64,000 bases of DNA from Burkholderiales bacterium (GTDB lineage: Bacteria > Pseudomonadota > Gammaproteobacteria > Burkholderiales > Burkholderiaceae_C), in NCBI GenBank assembly GCA_029268225.1, contig JAJUGJ010000003.1, positions 62,001 through 126,000 on the forward strand, written 5' to 3'. The stretch's first letter is position 1, and every line of letters starts with the position of its first letter. A model generated the notes under the pieces. The model worked only from the letters and a program-made list of their open reading frames with translations. It ran no database searches and was not told the origin of the DNA. The translations under genes were made by a program, and so were the position numbers. This document shows positions 18,965 through 27,653 of the stretch, in pieces.

Positions 18965-19677
18965 GCATTCCCTTTGTCGTGTTGGTATTGTGCGTAGCCC
19001 TCACGACGCAGTTCACAAGCAGGGCAGTGCCCACAGCCATACCCCCAAGCGTGCCGTTGACTGCGATCGCCCAGGTAGCAGGTGTGGGTGTGCTCAATGA
19101 TCAGGTCGTTGAGGGCCTGTCCGCCCAGTGTCTCACTGAGTGCCCAGGTTTGCGCCTTGGTCAACCACATCAGTGGGGTTTCGATCGTCATGGGGCTGTC
19201 CAGCCCCAGGCTGATCGCCACCTGCAGGGCCTTGAGTGTGTTGTCGCGGCAATCCGGGTAGCCGGAGTAGTCGGTTTCGCACATGCCCCCCACCAGCACC
19301 GAGGCACCGCGGCGGTAGGCCAGCGCAGCCGCGAAGTTCAGGAACAGCAGATTGCGCCCCGGCACAAAGGTGTTGGGCAAGCCGTTGGCCTGCATCTCGA
19401 TGGCGCGCGATTCGGTCAGCGCCGTGTCGGAGATCTGGCCCAGCAGGCCCAAATCGAGCAGGTGATCTTCGCCCAGACGTGGCGCCCACTCCGGAAAGGC
19501 TTGCGCCAGTTTGGTGCGGATGCGGCCGCGGCAGTCGAGCTCGACCTTGTGGCGCTGGCCGTAGTCAAAGCCGATGGTTTCGACGTGGCTGTAGCGTGCC
19601 AACGCCCAGGCCAGGCAGGCGGTGGAGTCCTGGCCTCCCGAGAAAACGACCAGTGCGGTGCGGGGATCCTGTGACAT
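18961..19677 (-). CDS. queC: 7-cyano-7-deazaguanine synthase
   Basis: QueC makes preQ0 from carboxy-deazaguanine, ammonia and ATP in queuosine synthesis. The 238-residue protein has the PP-loop SGGQDST (13-19), a [11 protein letters not shown] segment, and the zinc site built from Cys200, Cys215, Cys218 and Cys221 ([10 protein letters not shown]). Its ATG at 19675-19677 is clear. It is first in a queC-lemA-M48 unit and is read away from the ferredoxin reductase gene across 137 bases that contain nested inverted repeats (see findings). No queD or queE is in the window. Confidence 0.96.
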   Translation of the reverse strand: MSQDPRTALVVFSGGQDSTACLAWALARYSHVETIGFDYGQRHKVELDCRGRIRTKLAQAFPEWAPRLGEDHLLDLGLLGQISDTALTESRAIEMQANGLPNTFVPGRNLLFLNFAAALAYRRGASVLVGGMCETDYSGYPDCRDNTLKALQVAISLGLDSPMTIETPLMWLTKAQTWALSETLGGQALNDLIIEHTHTCYLGDRSQRHAWGYGCGHCPACELRREGYAQYQHDKGNA

Positions 19678-19814
19678 GACGGTGCAAGGCGATGTTTTTT
19701 ATGACTTTTTGAGCATAGCTTATGCCAGCTCAAAGGCCCCAAAAGCACGGGGTCAGATGACGTTCGCGTGACGATCTGAGGGACAATTCAGGGTTTTCGT
19801 CAGGATCAACCAAC

Positions 19815-20591
19815 ATGGCCGCGTTCAATCAAGAGACCGTCACCTACGTTCACCACTGGAACGACACGCTGTTCAGCTTCAAGACCACCCGCGACCCGGC
19901 GCTGCGTTTTGCCAGCGGCCACTTCGTGATGATCGGCCTGGAAGTGGACGGCAAGCCCCTGATGCGCGCCTACTCCATTGCCAGCGCTAACTACGAAGAG
20001 CATCTGGAGTTCCTGTCGATCAAGGTGCAGGACGGCCCCTTGACCTCGCGCCTGCAACACCTGAAGGTGGGCGACAAGCTGCTGGTGAGCCGCAAGGCCG
20101 TGGGCACCCTGGTTGTGGACGACCTCAAGCCCGCCATGAACCTCTACCTGTTCGGCACCGGCACCGGCCTGGCCCCGTTCATGAGCATCATCCAGGACCC
20201 CTACACCTACGAGAAGTTCGAAAAGGTGATCCTGGTGCACGGCGTGCGCACGGTGTCCGAGCTGGCGTACCACGACTACATCACCCACGATTTGCCCGAC
20301 CACGAATTGCTGGGCGAGTTGATCCGCGACAAGCTGATCTACTACCCGTTGGTGACACGTGAGCCCTTCCGCAACCAGGGCCGCCTGACCGACCTGATCG
20401 AGAACGGCAAGATGGCCGCCGACCTGGGCCTGCAGCCGCTGAACCCGGCCACCGACCGCGCCATGATGTGCGGCAGCCCCTCGATGCTGGCCGACCTGTG
20501 CAAGATCCTGGACGCGCGTGGCTTCCAGATCTCTCCGTCGCAAGGCGTGGCGGGCGACTATGTGATCGAACGCGCGTTCGTGGAAAAGTAA
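19815..20591 (+). CDS. fpr: Ferredoxin--NADP reductase
   Basis: A 258-residue FAD flavoprotein moving electrons between NADP(H) and ferredoxin or flavodoxin. The FAD-binding RAYSIAS motif (about 55-61) and the NADP-site GTGTGLAPFMSII (about 115-127) are both present, and the sequence ends in FVEK as in the bacterial Fpr subgroup. It is a single-gene unit that ends at a hairpin terminator lying inside the neighbouring DUF2061 gene. Such enzymes are often induced by oxidative stress or iron shortage, but no operator was found here. Confidence 0.95.
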   Translation: MAAFNQETVTYVHHWNDTLFSFKTTRDPALRFASGHFVMIGLEVDGKPLMRAYSIASANYEEHLEFLSIKVQDGPLTSRLQHLKVGDKLLVSRKAVGTLVVDDLKPAMNLYLFGTGTGLAPFMSIIQDPYTYEKFEKVILVHGVRTVSELAYHDYITHDLPDHELLGELIRDKLIYYPLVTREPFRNQGRLTDLIENGKMAADLGLQPLNPATDRAMMCGSPSMLADLCKILDARGFQISPSQGVAGDYVIERAFVEK

Positions 20592-20664
20592 AGCTCACGC
20601 ATCAGACATCGCCCAGGCATGTGCCCGGGCGTGTCTGCCGTCTGGTGGGCGTGAACCCGCCGTC

Positions 20665-20934
20665 TCAGGCCCCGACAGCGCGCCCCGCTTCGGGGCCTTC
20701 TTGTTGGCGCGTTCGGTGTGGGGTGATCTGCTGCACCACGCGGGCGATGGCCTGGCGAGCGGCCTGGGCACGCGGGTGATCCCAGTACTTGTCGAAGAAG
20801 TAATGCATCATCGTGTTCACCACGGGCTCGACGAAGGTGACAACGCCAGCAATGGTGATGCTGCCCGTCATGGCGTAGGTCACGCTGAAGGCGGTGATCA
20901 CGTGCATCACGCCGAAGGTTGCGGTTTTGGCCAT
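20665..20934 (-). CDS. DUF2061 small membrane protein
   Basis: An 89-residue protein of the DUF2061 family, function unknown. Two short hydrophobic helices are visible near residues 10-32 and 32-44, followed by HYFFDKYWDH, a family signature, and a basic tail. AAAGGAG just upstream of the ATG gives a strong ribosome site. A near-consensus Fur box lies about 30-48 bases upstream of the start (see the separate entry), so the gene is probably repressed by iron through Fur. It converges with fpr. Confidence 0.78.
   Translation of the reverse strand: MAKTATFGVMHVITAFSVTYAMTGSITIAGVVTFVEPVVNTMMHYFFDKYWDHPRAQAARQAIARVVQQITPHRTRQQEGPEAGRAVGA
20682..20706 (+). terminator. Terminator of fpr
   Basis: A GCCCCG stem at 20682-20687 pairs with CGGGGC at 20691-20696 over a three-base loop, followed by CTTCTTGTT. 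It lies inside the 3' part of the convergent DUF2061 gene, so the same bases encode that protein's C-terminus. Confidence 0.6.
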
Positions 20935-20963
20935 GGTGGACTCCTTTGTCAGACGGGTTCTTG

Positions 20964-20982
20964 TTTGAGAATGGTTCTCATT
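20964..20982 (-). promoter_or_regulatory. Fur box upstream of the DUF2061 gene
   Basis: Read on the minus strand, the 19 bases are AATGAGAACCATTCTCAAA. The common proteobacterial Fur box is AATGAGAATNATTCTCATT, and only the centre T and the last two bases differ. On the plus strand the core is TGAGAA-TGG-TTCTCA, a perfect inverted repeat. Its distance to the start codon (30 bases) fits a box covering the promoter. Confidence 0.7.
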
Positions 20983-21120
20983 ATTCCGGCGGAGGCCGCA
21001 TTGGTCCAGTCGACTGATTTGATTGATTTGATAGTTTTGTCAAATGATGGCCGCTTGGCTGCGGATCAGTTGAAAGGGCACTGTGGTGATGTCTGGCCTC
21101 ATGCCGTGTCACCGCAGGCG

Positions 21121-21900
21121 TCACAGCAACTGCCATGCATCCATCCCGGTCTTCAGGATGAGTGCACCGACCACGAAGAGGAAGGCCGCGCGCACAAAGC
21201 CAGCGCCGTGTTTGAGCGCCAGATGGGTGCCCACCGCGCTGCCCGCCACATTGGCCACCGCCATCGGCAAGGCCAGCGCCCACACCACATGCCCGTGCGG
21301 GATGAACCAGGCGAGGGCGGCCACATTGGTGGCGAAGTTCAGGCGCTTGGCGGCGGCGCTGGCATGTAGGAAATCCCAGCCCAGCAGGCGCACCAGGGCG
21401 AACACGAAGAAGCTGCCGGTGCCCGGGCCGAACACGCCATCGTAAAAGCCGATGAGTCCCCCGATGCTTGTGGCAACCAGCGCTTCGGTGCGGGCTGACC
21501 AGTGCGGCGCATGGTGGTGCCCGAGGTCCTTGCGCCACAGGGTGTAGACCCACACGGCGGCCAGCACAAACGGCAGCGCCACCCGAAAGCGGGTCGCCGG
21601 GATCAAGGTGGCCAGCCAGGCGCCGAGCAAACCACCCAACATGGCGGCCAAGATGGCGCCCATCAGACGCGCCGAGGGCAGTTTCACGCGCCGGGCGTAC
21701 TGCAGTGCCGCCCAGCCCGTGCCCCAGATGGACGCGGCCTTGTTGGTGCCCAGCAGTGTGGCCGGCACGGCCTGCGGGAACAGGCCAAACAGCGAGGGCA
21801 CGATGATGAGCCCGCCGCCGCCCACGATGGCGTCCACCAGCCCGGCACCGGCCGAGGCCAGCAGCATCAGGCTCACGTTGGTGAGGGTGAGGTCCAGCAT
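21121..21900 (-). CDS. TSUP (TauE/SafE-type) anion exporter
   Basis: A 259-residue membrane protein of the TauE/SafE family with about eight hydrophobic segments. Family landmarks are AGLVDAIVGGGGLIIVPSL near residue 18, which is the first conserved half-repeat, and GGLIGFYDGVFGPGTGSF near residue 147, the second. Substrates of relatives include sulfite, sulfoacetate and other organosulfur or carboxylate anions; the substrate here is unknown. An ATG at 21900 lies directly after an in-frame GTG at 21903; the ATG is preferred. A proA terminator just upstream separates it from that gene. Confidence 0.85.
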   Translation of the reverse strand: MLDLTLTNVSLMLLASAGAGLVDAIVGGGGLIIVPSLFGLFPQAVPATLLGTNKAASIWGTGWAALQYARRVKLPSARLMGAILAAMLGGLLGAWLATLIPATRFRVALPFVLAAVWVYTLWRKDLGHHHAPHWSARTEALVATSIGGLIGFYDGVFGPGTGSFFVFALVRLLGWDFLHASAAAKRLNFATNVAALAWFIPHGHVVWALALPMAVANVAGSAVGTHLALKHGAGFVRAAFLFVVGALILKTGMDAWQLL

Positions 21901-21914
21901 CACAAGGGTGGCTT

Positions 21915-21946
21915 CAAAGCAAAGAGCCCGGCAGGGTGCCGGGCTC
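21915..21946 (-). terminator. Terminator of proA
   Basis: On the minus strand a 10-base-pair stem (GAGCCCGGCA with TGCCGGGCTC, three-base loop) is followed by TTTGCTTTG. It sits between the proA stop and the TSUP gene start, so the two genes are separate units. Confidence 0.75.
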
Positions 21947-21973
21947 GTGTCAGGGCTGAAAAGGGCGAGTCAA

Positions 21974-23275
21974 TCAGCTGCGCACTTCGCCCTGGCCCAG
22001 CACCACGTACTTCAGCGAGGTCAGTCCTTCCAGACCGACCGGGCCACGCGCGTGGAACTTGTCGGTGCTGATGCCGATTTCGGCGCCCAGGCCATACTCG
22101 AAGCCGTCGGCAAAGCGCGTCGAGGCGTTGATCATCACGCTCGACGAGTCCACCTCGCGCAGGAAGCGCATGGCGTTCGGGTGATTGGTCGTCAGGATGG
22201 CGTCGGTGTGGTGCGAGCCGTACTGGTTGATGTGGGCGATGGCCTCGTCCAGCGAGTCGACCACCTTCACGGCGATGACCGGTGCAAGGTATTCCTCGTA
22301 CCAGTCCTGCTCGGTGGCATCGACCACCTTGGCGCCGTCCACCTTGCCGAGCACGGACTTGGCGCGCAGGTCGCAGCGCATCTCCACACCCTTGGCCGCG
22401 AACACGGCGCCGATCTTGGGCAGGAAGGATTCGGCCTGCTTCACGTGCACCAGCAGCGACTCGGTGGCATTGCAGGGGCTGTACTTCTGGGTCTTGGCGT
22501 TGTCGGTCACCTTGACGGCCAGGTCCAAGTCCACCTCGCTGTCCACATAGGTGTGGCAGTTGCCGTCCAGGTGCTTGATGACCGGCACGCGGGCCTCGGC
22601 ACTGATGCGCTCAATCAGGCCCTTGCCGCCGCGCGGGATGATCACGTCCACGTACTGCGGCATCGTGATCAGATGGCCCACGGCAGCGCGGTCGGTGGTC
22701 TGCACCAGTTGCACGGCATTCGCTGGCAGGCCAGCCTGGGTGAGGGCGGCTTGCACCAGCTTCCACAGCGCCAGGTTGGAATGGATGGCCTCAGACCCAC
22801 CGCGCAGAACGCAGGCGTTGCCGCTCTTGATGGCCAGCGAGGCCGCCTCGATGGTGACGTTGGGGCGGCTCTCGTAGATCATGCCGAACACGCCGATGGG
22901 CACGCGCATCTGGCCCACGCTGATGCCGGTGGGGCGACGGCGCACATTGGTGATCTCGCCGGTCGGGTCGGGCAGGGCGGCGACCTGTTCGCAGCTCTCG
23001 GCCATGGTCTCGATGACCTTGTCGGTCAGGCGCAGGCGGTCGACCATGGGGGCAGCCAGGCCGTGGCGCTCGGCGGCCATCACGTCGGCCTCGTTGCGCG
23101 CCTTCAGCTCGCCCGCATGGGTGCGAATCTGCGCAGCCAGGGCCAGCAAGGCGTTGTTTTTGGCGGCGGTGCTGGCGGCGGCCATCGTGGTGGCCGCGAC
23201 GCGGGCGGCTTGACCCACGGCGGTCATGTACTGGTCAACCGGCAGGTCGGCGGAAGGGGTGATCGCGGTGTTCAT
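21974..23275 (-). CDS. proA: Glutamate-5-semialdehyde dehydrogenase (gamma-glutamyl phosphate reductase)
   Basis: Second enzyme of proline synthesis, reducing gamma-glutamyl phosphate to glutamate semialdehyde with NADPH. From the ATG at 23275 the protein is 433 residues, slightly longer at its N-terminus than the E. coli enzyme (417). The conserved [20 protein letters not shown] (about 135-154), RGGSEA and the catalytic cysteine region [10 protein letters not shown] are present, and the [11 protein letters not shown]-type end reads [12 protein letters not shown] much longer open frame exists upstream but includes the divergent YkgJ gene on the other strand and is not coding. proB is not in the window. 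Confidence 0.96.
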   Translation of the reverse strand: MNTAITPSADLPVDQYMTAVGQAARVAATTMAAASTAAKNNALLALAAQIRTHAGELKARNEADVMAAERHGLAAPMVDRLRLTDKVIETMAESCEQVAALPDPTGEITNVRRRPTGISVGQMRVPIGVFGMIYESRPNVTIEAASLAIKSGNACVLRGGSEAIHSNLALWKLVQAALTQAGLPANAVQLVQTTDRAAVGHLITMPQYVDVIIPRGGKGLIERISAEARVPVIKHLDGNCHTYVDSEVDLDLAVKVTDNAKTQKYSPCNATESLLVHVKQAESFLPKIGAVFAAKGVEMRCDLRAKSVLGKVDGAKVVDATEQDWYEEYLAPVIAVKVVDSLDEAIAHINQYGSHHTDAILTTNHPNAMRFLREVDSSSVMINASTRFADGFEYGLGAEIGISTDKFHARGPVGLEGLTSLKYVVLGQGEVRS

Positions 23276-23305
23276 AAGGCAAGATTGTCGCAAACTCTGC
23301 TCGCC

Positions 23306-23728
23306 ATGCACCAGGTCATCCACATTCACCCTGACGCTCCCGTCAAACCGCCGGAGGGCGCGCCGTGCAATGGCTGCGGCGTGTGCTGTCTGGCCGAGCC
23401 TTGTCCCGTGGGGATGGTGGTGAGTCGCAAGCGCAGCGGCGCTTGTGCGGCCTTGGTGTGGTCGGTGGCCGCTGGGCGCTATCACTGCGGGCTGATGCTG
23501 GCCGCAGGGAGCGAGACGGTGGAGGCGGGGCCGGTGGCTGCGCGGGCGTTGCTGCGCTGGCCCAGGCCGGTGCGTGCCTTGGCGCTGCGCTGGGTGCGTC
23601 GCCTGATTTCTGCAGGCAGTGGCTGTGATGCCAGCCTGGAGGTGGGCGCTGATCCGTCGGCAGGCGATGGCTTCGGTGAGCGAGCGCAGGCCCGGTTGCC
23701 CGACGCGCCGCGCGAAGAACAGGGTTGA
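23306..23728 (+). CDS. YkgJ-type cysteine-cluster protein
   Basis: A 140-residue protein with the cysteine cluster typical of the YkgJ/CxxCxxCC family: [16 protein letters not shown] at about 20-35, plus single cysteines nearby at GACAA and YHCG. Such clusters bind zinc or an iron-sulfur centre; the role is unknown. The start chosen is the ATG at 23306, 30 bases from the divergent proA start. An in-frame extension to the left across proA is long but runs antisense to a clear enzyme and is rejected. The C-terminus carries acidic and Arg-rich text without a recognised fold. Confidence 0.75.
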   Translation: MHQVIHIHPDAPVKPPEGAPCNGCGVCCLAEPCPVGMVVSRKRSGACAALVWSVAAGRYHCGLMLAAGSETVEAGPVAARALLRWPRPVRALALRWVRRLISAGSGCDASLEVGADPSAGDGFGERAQARLPDAPREEQG

Positions 23729-23735
23729 GGCCTCC

Positions 23736-25046
23736 TCAGCGCACGCCAAACATCATCGTACGCGCCAGCAGGCGCTTGACCGGACCCAGCGTCTGCACCG
23801 CGCCCAGGCCCAGGCCCCGCACGGTGGCAAGGATGGGGGCAGGCCAGGTGAAGCTGCGCGCCAGGAAGTCGGTGGAGGCGACCAGGGCCAGGCGGTCGGG
23901 TTGGCGGCGGCGCTCGAAGCGGCGCAACGCGCGTTGCACCTTCATCTGGCGCGCGGCATCGTCGTCCACCGGGGTCCAGGTCTGGTCCTTCAGGGCCGCC
24001 AGCAGTTCGTGCACATCGCGCATGCCCAGGTTGAAGCCCTGACCGGCCACGGGGTGCAAGGTTTGCGCGGCATTGCCGATGCGCACCACCTGCCCATCGC
24101 TGACCAGATGTCGATGGGCATTGAGGCCCAGAGGGAAAGCCTTGAGCGATGACATCTGACGGATGGCGCCCACCTCTTCGTGGAAGATGGTGTTGAGCAG
24201 GGTCAGGCGCTGGGCGTCGTTCAGATCGCGCACGGGGTCGTCGGCCTGCTGCACGCACCACACCAGCGCGGCGCGGCGGCCGATGGGGCCACCCACCTGG
24301 ACCTGCCCGGGCGGCAGGGGCAACAAGGCGGCGGGGCCGGAGGGGGTGAAGCGCTCGTAGGCTACGCCGGGCGCGCTGCTGTCGTCCAGCAGAACCTGAC
24401 CCACCCAGGCGGTTTGTTCGTAGTCGCGGCTCACGCCTTCGGGCCATTGCAGCTTGGGCTGGTCGGCAAACACGCCACCTTCGGCCACCACGGCCAGGTC
24501 AAAGGTCTCGGCAATGTCAGCGTCGATCTCCACGCCTTGCGGCAGGGACTTGAAACCGCGCACCGGCGTGCCAAAGCGCATGGCCAGGCGATGTTCGTCG
24601 CTGCCGACGGCCTTCAGCCAGGCCTCTTGCAAGGGGGCGACCAGGGTGCCGTAGCTCACCACCGCACCCAACTGCGGCACGCCTTGCTCTTGCGCGCTGA
24701 TGCGCACGGCGGGCTGCTGCGACCCGGGCCACAGCACCGTGGGCTGTTGCTGCGACACGTGCACGGCTTTGATCGGCGCGCTGTGACCACTGGCTTCGAT
24801 GGCGTCCCAGATGCCCATGCGGTGCAACTCCTGCACGGTGCCTTGGGACAGGGCCAGGGTGCGCGCATCGGCCCGCACGTCCTTGTCGGCCGGGCGGGCG
24901 TCGAACACGGTGATGCGTGCAGCGGGCAGGGCGCGCGCGGCTTGCAGCGCCAGGCTCAGACCCGCCGGGCCGGCCCCGATGATGGCCAGGCGCAGCTCGA
25001 CCGAGGACAGGGGCGCGGAGGTGTCGGAAGCGTGGGGAGCAGACAT
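23736..25046 (-). CDS. UbiH/UbiF-like FAD-dependent monooxygenase
   Basis: A 436-residue flavoprotein hydroxylase, probably acting on the ubiquinone ring. The FAD-binding [14 protein letters not shown] lies near residue 23, and the second FAD motif is [21 protein letters not shown] (about 355), with Asn in place of the usual Asp in GDAAH. The family motif near [16 protein letters not shown] is present. Which ring position it hydroxylates (UbiH, UbiF or UbiI type) cannot be decided from sequence. It faces the polyprenyl synthase gene across 128 bases, and both serve the same quinone pathway. Confidence 0.87.
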   Translation of the reverse strand: MSAPHASDTSAPLSSVELRLAIIGAGPAGLSLALQAARALPAARITVFDARPADKDVRADARTLALSQGTVQELHRMGIWDAIEASGHSAPIKAVHVSQQQPTVLWPGSQQPAVRISAQEQGVPQLGAVVSYGTLVAPLQEAWLKAVGSDEHRLAMRFGTPVRGFKSLPQGVEIDADIAETFDLAVVAEGGVFADQPKLQWPEGVSRDYEQTAWVGQVLLDDSSAPGVAYERFTPSGPAALLPLPPGQVQVGGPIGRRAALVWCVQQADDPVRDLNDAQRLTLLNTIFHEEVGAIRQMSSLKAFPLGLNAHRHLVSDGQVVRIGNAAQTLHPVAGQGFNLGMRDVHELLAALKDQTWTPVDDDAARQMKVQRALRRFERRRQPDRLALVASTDFLARSFTWPAPILATVRGLGLGAVQTLGPVKRLLARTMMFGVR

Positions 25047-25126
25047 GGGCAGACCTGAATAGAAAAAGCCGGATGCCCTTGTATTGTCCTGTGGAAAATC
25101 GGTGCGGGAGCCGGTGTCGCCCTTCC

Positions 25127-25132
25127 TATAAT
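25127..25132 (+). promoter_or_regulatory. -10 box for the polyprenyl synthase gene
   Basis: TATAAT is a perfect -10 match, 42 bases before the GTG start. No good -35 hexamer is visible at the usual 17-base spacing, so it is a probable but incomplete promoter. Confidence 0.45.
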
Positions 25133-25174
25133 CTCGGGTCTGCCCGTGACCGGGCGTTTCGTCTGCAACTCCGC

Positions 25175-26155
25175 GTGAGCACCACTACCCCCCCCGCCAG
25201 CTACCGTACCCTCGCCGCGCCCGACATGGCCGAGGTCGATCAGGTCATCCATCGTCGTCTGTCCTCGCAGGTGGCGCTGGTCAACCAGATCTCGCACTAC
25301 ATCGTCAACGCGGGCGGCAAGCGGGTGCGTCCGATGGTGCTGCTGCTGGTGGCGCGCGCGCTGGGCTGCAACAGCTCGCAGATGCACGAATTGGCCGCGG
25401 TGGTGGAGTTCATCCACACCTCCACGCTGCTGCACGACGATGTGGTGGACGAGTCCGATCTGCGCCGCGGCCGCCAGACGGCCAATGCGATGTTTGGCAA
25501 CGCGGCCAGCGTGCTGGTGGGCGACTTCCTGTACTCGCGCTCGTTCCAGATGATGGTTTCGACCGGCCGCATGCGCGTGATGGAAGTGCTGGCCGAAGCC
25601 ACCAACGTGATCGCCGAAGGCGAGGTGCTGCAGTTGGTCAACATGCACGACCCCGACATCTCGGTGGACGACTACCTGCGCGTGATCGAATACAAGACGG
25701 CCAAGCTGTTCGAGGCCAGCACCCGCCTGGGAGCCCTGATCAGCGACGCTTCTCCCGAAGTGGAAGAGGCTTGTGCGGCCTATGGCCGCGCTCTGGGCAC
25801 CGCCTTCCAGCTGATCGACGACCTGCTGGACTACGAAGGCACCACCGCCGAGTTGGGCAAGAACATTGGCGACGACCTGCGTGAAGGTAAGCCGACCTTG
25901 CCGCTGCTGGCAGCGATGCAGCGCGGCACGCCCGAGCAGCGCGAGATGATCCGCAACGCCATCTTGAACGGCGAGGTCGAGCGCATGCCCGAGATCGTGG
26001 CCGTGGTGAAGGCCACTGGCGCGCTGGATGTCACGCGAGAGGCCGCGCAAGCCCAGGCCGAAGTGGCGAAAAAGTGTCTGGAGGCCTTGCCGGCTTCGGA
26101 GTGGCGCGAAGCTCTGCTACAATTATCGTTTGATTCGATTCACCGCTCTTCTTGA
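25175..26155 (+). CDS. ispB: Polyprenyl diphosphate synthase (octaprenyl type)
   Basis: Makes the long isoprenoid tail of ubiquinone from farnesyl and isopentenyl diphosphate. Read from GTG 25175 it is 326 residues. First Asp-rich motif: LLHDDVVDESDLRRGR (DDVVD at about 88-92); second: LIDDLLDYEG (about 214-223). Chain length is set mainly by residues near the first Asp motif; octaprenyl is the usual product in Betaproteobacteria, but is inferred. The upstream in-frame ATG at 25073 would add a 34-residue Cys/Arg-rich leader that does not resemble the family, so the GTG is preferred. Confidence 0.93.
   Translation: MSTTTPPASYRTLAAPDMAEVDQVIHRRLSSQVALVNQISHYIVNAGGKRVRPMVLLLVARALGCNSSQMHELAAVVEFIHTSTLLHDDVVDESDLRRGRQTANAMFGNAASVLVGDFLYSRSFQMMVSTGRMRVMEVLAEATNVIAEGEVLQLVNMHDPDISVDDYLRVIEYKTAKLFEASTRLGALISDASPEVEEACAAYGRALGTAFQLIDDLLDYEGTTAELGKNIGDDLREGKPTLPLLAAMQRGTPEQREMIRNAILNGEVERMPEIVAVVKATGALDVTREAAQAQAEVAKKCLEALPASEWREALLQLSFDSIHRSS
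26118..26123 (+). promoter_or_regulatory. Possible -10 box for tRNA-Pro
   Basis: TACAAT near the end of the ispB coding region lies 59 bases before the tRNA. No convincing -35 element is visible, so this is a weak call; the tRNA could equally be read from the ispB transcript. Confidence 0.3.
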
Positions 26156-26182
26156 GCGGTTCGCAGTCGAAATCAATGACAT

Positions 26183-26259
26183 CGGGGTGTAGCTTAGCCT
26201 GGTAGAGCGCTACGTTCGGGACGTAGAGGCCGGAGGTTCGAATCCTCTCACCCCGACCA
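26183..26259 (+). tRNA. tRNA-Pro(CGG)
   Basis: A 77-nt tRNA with encoded CCA. The acceptor arms CGGGGTG and CACCCCG pair, the D loop has GGT, the anticodon stem CTACG/CGTAG holds loop TTCGGGA with anticodon CGG at 26217-26219 (reads CCG proline codons), and the T arm is GGAGG-TTCGAAT-CCTCT. A strong terminator follows at 26286. Confidence 0.96.
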
Positions 26260-26285
26260 CATATTCCTTGTTCGCCAAGAATTCA

Positions 26286-26317
26286 CAAAGCCCTGCACGA
26301 CAGGGCTTTGTTGTTTC
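26286..26317 (+). terminator. Terminator downstream of tRNA-Pro
   Basis: A 10-bp stem (CAAAGCCCTG with CAGGGCTTTG, five-base loop at 26296-26300) followed by TTGTTTC. It lies before the convergent metallo-hydrolase gene. Confidence 0.75.
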
Positions 26318-26363
26318 TGGCTCTTGGCCCACCCTCAGCGCCTTCTTTGAGCCAATGCCGCGG

Positions 26364-27473
26364 TCATGGGGTGTGCCCGTTGCTGGTACGCGGCAGCAGG
26401 TGCCGGCTTTCTCCGTGTTTGAACAACCGGATGCGATCAGGTGCCAACTGTCGCTGTTGCAGTGCGATGGCCAGGTCTTTCGGAGGTTGATCGAAGGGTT
26501 CCTGTGTCAGTTCGAAGGTGCCCCAGTGCAGGCCAATGGCTTCACGGGCGTCAAGGTCCAGCACGATCTGTACGGCGTCATCAGGATTGGTGTGCTGTGG
26601 TCGCATGAAGTCTCGTGGCAGGTAGGCGCCAACGGGCACGCCCAGGTAGTCCACCGGGCCCAGTCGGCGGCGAATCTCTTTGAAATCGTCCGAGTAGCCC
26701 GTGTCACCCGTGTACAGAAAGCGCCAAGCTTGGGGGCGCGAGTCGCTGTGCCACTCAATGGCGAAGCCGCCCCACAGCGATCGATTCGTATCGAAGGGGG
26801 TGCGCTTGCTCCAGTGTTGTGCGGGTGTGAGGTGCACGGTGAGTGGGCCCGCCTTCTCGTGTTGCCACCAGTCCAGTTCGCTCACCCCGGCAATGCCTTC
26901 CTCGTCAAACCAGGCTTTCAGGCCCAGCGGCACGATCCAGCGGGGCGGCTGGGCGCGGGCCGCCAAGGCATGGACGGTGTTGGCATCAAGGTGGTCGTAG
27001 TGGTTGTGTGAGATCAGCACCAGGTCGATGGGCGGGAGTTGATCGACGCGCACAGGCGCCGGGACACGCCGCTTTGCCGACAGCCAGGGGTGCGGACCGG
27101 CATGGGCGCTCAGATGTGGATCGAGCAAGATGTTGAGGCCGCCGACTTGCAGCAACATGCCTGCATGGCCCAACCAGGTGAGCACGGGCGCTTCATGACG
27201 TTGCGAGATCAGTGTCAGGTCTACCGGGATGCGCCAGCGCGCGGCAAAGGCTTCGTAGCCGCCTGTTGGGGGCGCAATGGGCTCAAAGTCACCGCGCCAA
27301 CGGCGCCACATGATCTCGTACCAGGGAAACTGCCCGATCTGGACCTGGGTGTTGGTGTTGGCAAACCCCTCTGGGCGGTGGTGGGGACGGGCGGGATCAG
27401 AGTGTGTGGTGGGTGCGGAGCAGGCCGTCAGGCACAGCAGACCCAGCAGGCAAAGACGGTGGAGGTTTTTCAT
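26364..27473 (-). CDS. Metallo-beta-lactamase-fold lipoprotein (NAPE-PLD/RomA-like)
   Basis: A 369-residue hydrolase with an N-terminal lipobox ([11 protein letters not shown], Cys at about 18). The metal site is typical for the superfamily: [10 protein letters not shown] (HxHxDH at about residues 170-176), then [18 protein letters not shown] and [12 protein letters not shown]. The family includes N-acyl-phosphatidylethanolamine phospholipase D-like and RomA-like proteins, so a membrane lipid or similar ester may be the substrate, but this is inference. The start is in front of the PEP-CTERM gene's control region. Confidence 0.85.
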   Translation of the reverse strand: MKNLHRLCLLGLLCLTACSAPTTHSDPARPHHRPEGFANTNTQVQIGQFPWYEIMWRRWRGDFEPIAPPTGGYEAFAARWRIPVDLTLISQRHEAPVLTWLGHAGMLLQVGGLNILLDPHLSAHAGPHPWLSAKRRVPAPVRVDQLPPIDLVLISHNHYDHLDANTVHALAARAQPPRWIVPLGLKAWFDEEGIAGVSELDWWQHEKAGPLTVHLTPAQHWSKRTPFDTNRSLWGGFAIEWHSDSRPQAWRFLYTGDTGYSDDFKEIRRRLGPVDYLGVPVGAYLPRDFMRPQHTNPDDAVQIVLDLDAREAIGLHWGTFELTQEPFDQPPKDLAIALQQRQLAPDRIRLFKHGESRHLLPRTSNGHTP

Positions 27474-27599
27474 TTGATGGACGCTAACACCGTGATGTGA
27501 AACACGCAGGCACTGAGCTTGTCGAGATTTTTGACAGTCATTTGTGTGTCAGTGGCGGTCATTTCTGTAAGTGCTTGTTTCGCAAGGTGTACTTGTAAT

Positions 27600-27615
27600 T
27601 GGCACAAAACGTGCT
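27600..27615 (+). promoter_or_regulatory. Sigma-54 (RpoN) promoter candidate
   Basis: TGGCACAAAACGTGCT matches the -24/-12 pattern TGGCAC-N5-TTGCW with one change (T to G in TTGC). GG and GC are correctly spaced at 27601-27602 and 27613-27614. The predicted start of transcription at about 27626 lies 28 bases before the PEP-CTERM gene's ATG. RpoN with PrsK/PrsR regulators is known to control PEP-CTERM genes in Zoogloea, which makes this placement meaningful. Confidence 0.65.
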
Positions 27616-27653
27616 GTGACAGGGGCATCAAGTTGTATTGGGTGGTACCTATC

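Noticed and set aside
19678-19814. A preQ1 riboswitch before queC
   Set aside because: The inverted repeats there do not fit the preQ1 aptamer, and no A-rich tail pairing was seen.
21608-23305. A long plus-strand frame running through proA into the YkgJ-type gene
   Set aside because: Most of it is antisense to proA. Only the part from 23306 shows a recognisable protein.
26142-26160. ACCGCTC/GAGCGGT hairpin across the polyprenyl synthase stop
   Set aside because: There is no T run after it, and it overlaps the coding end; a terminator is not supported.
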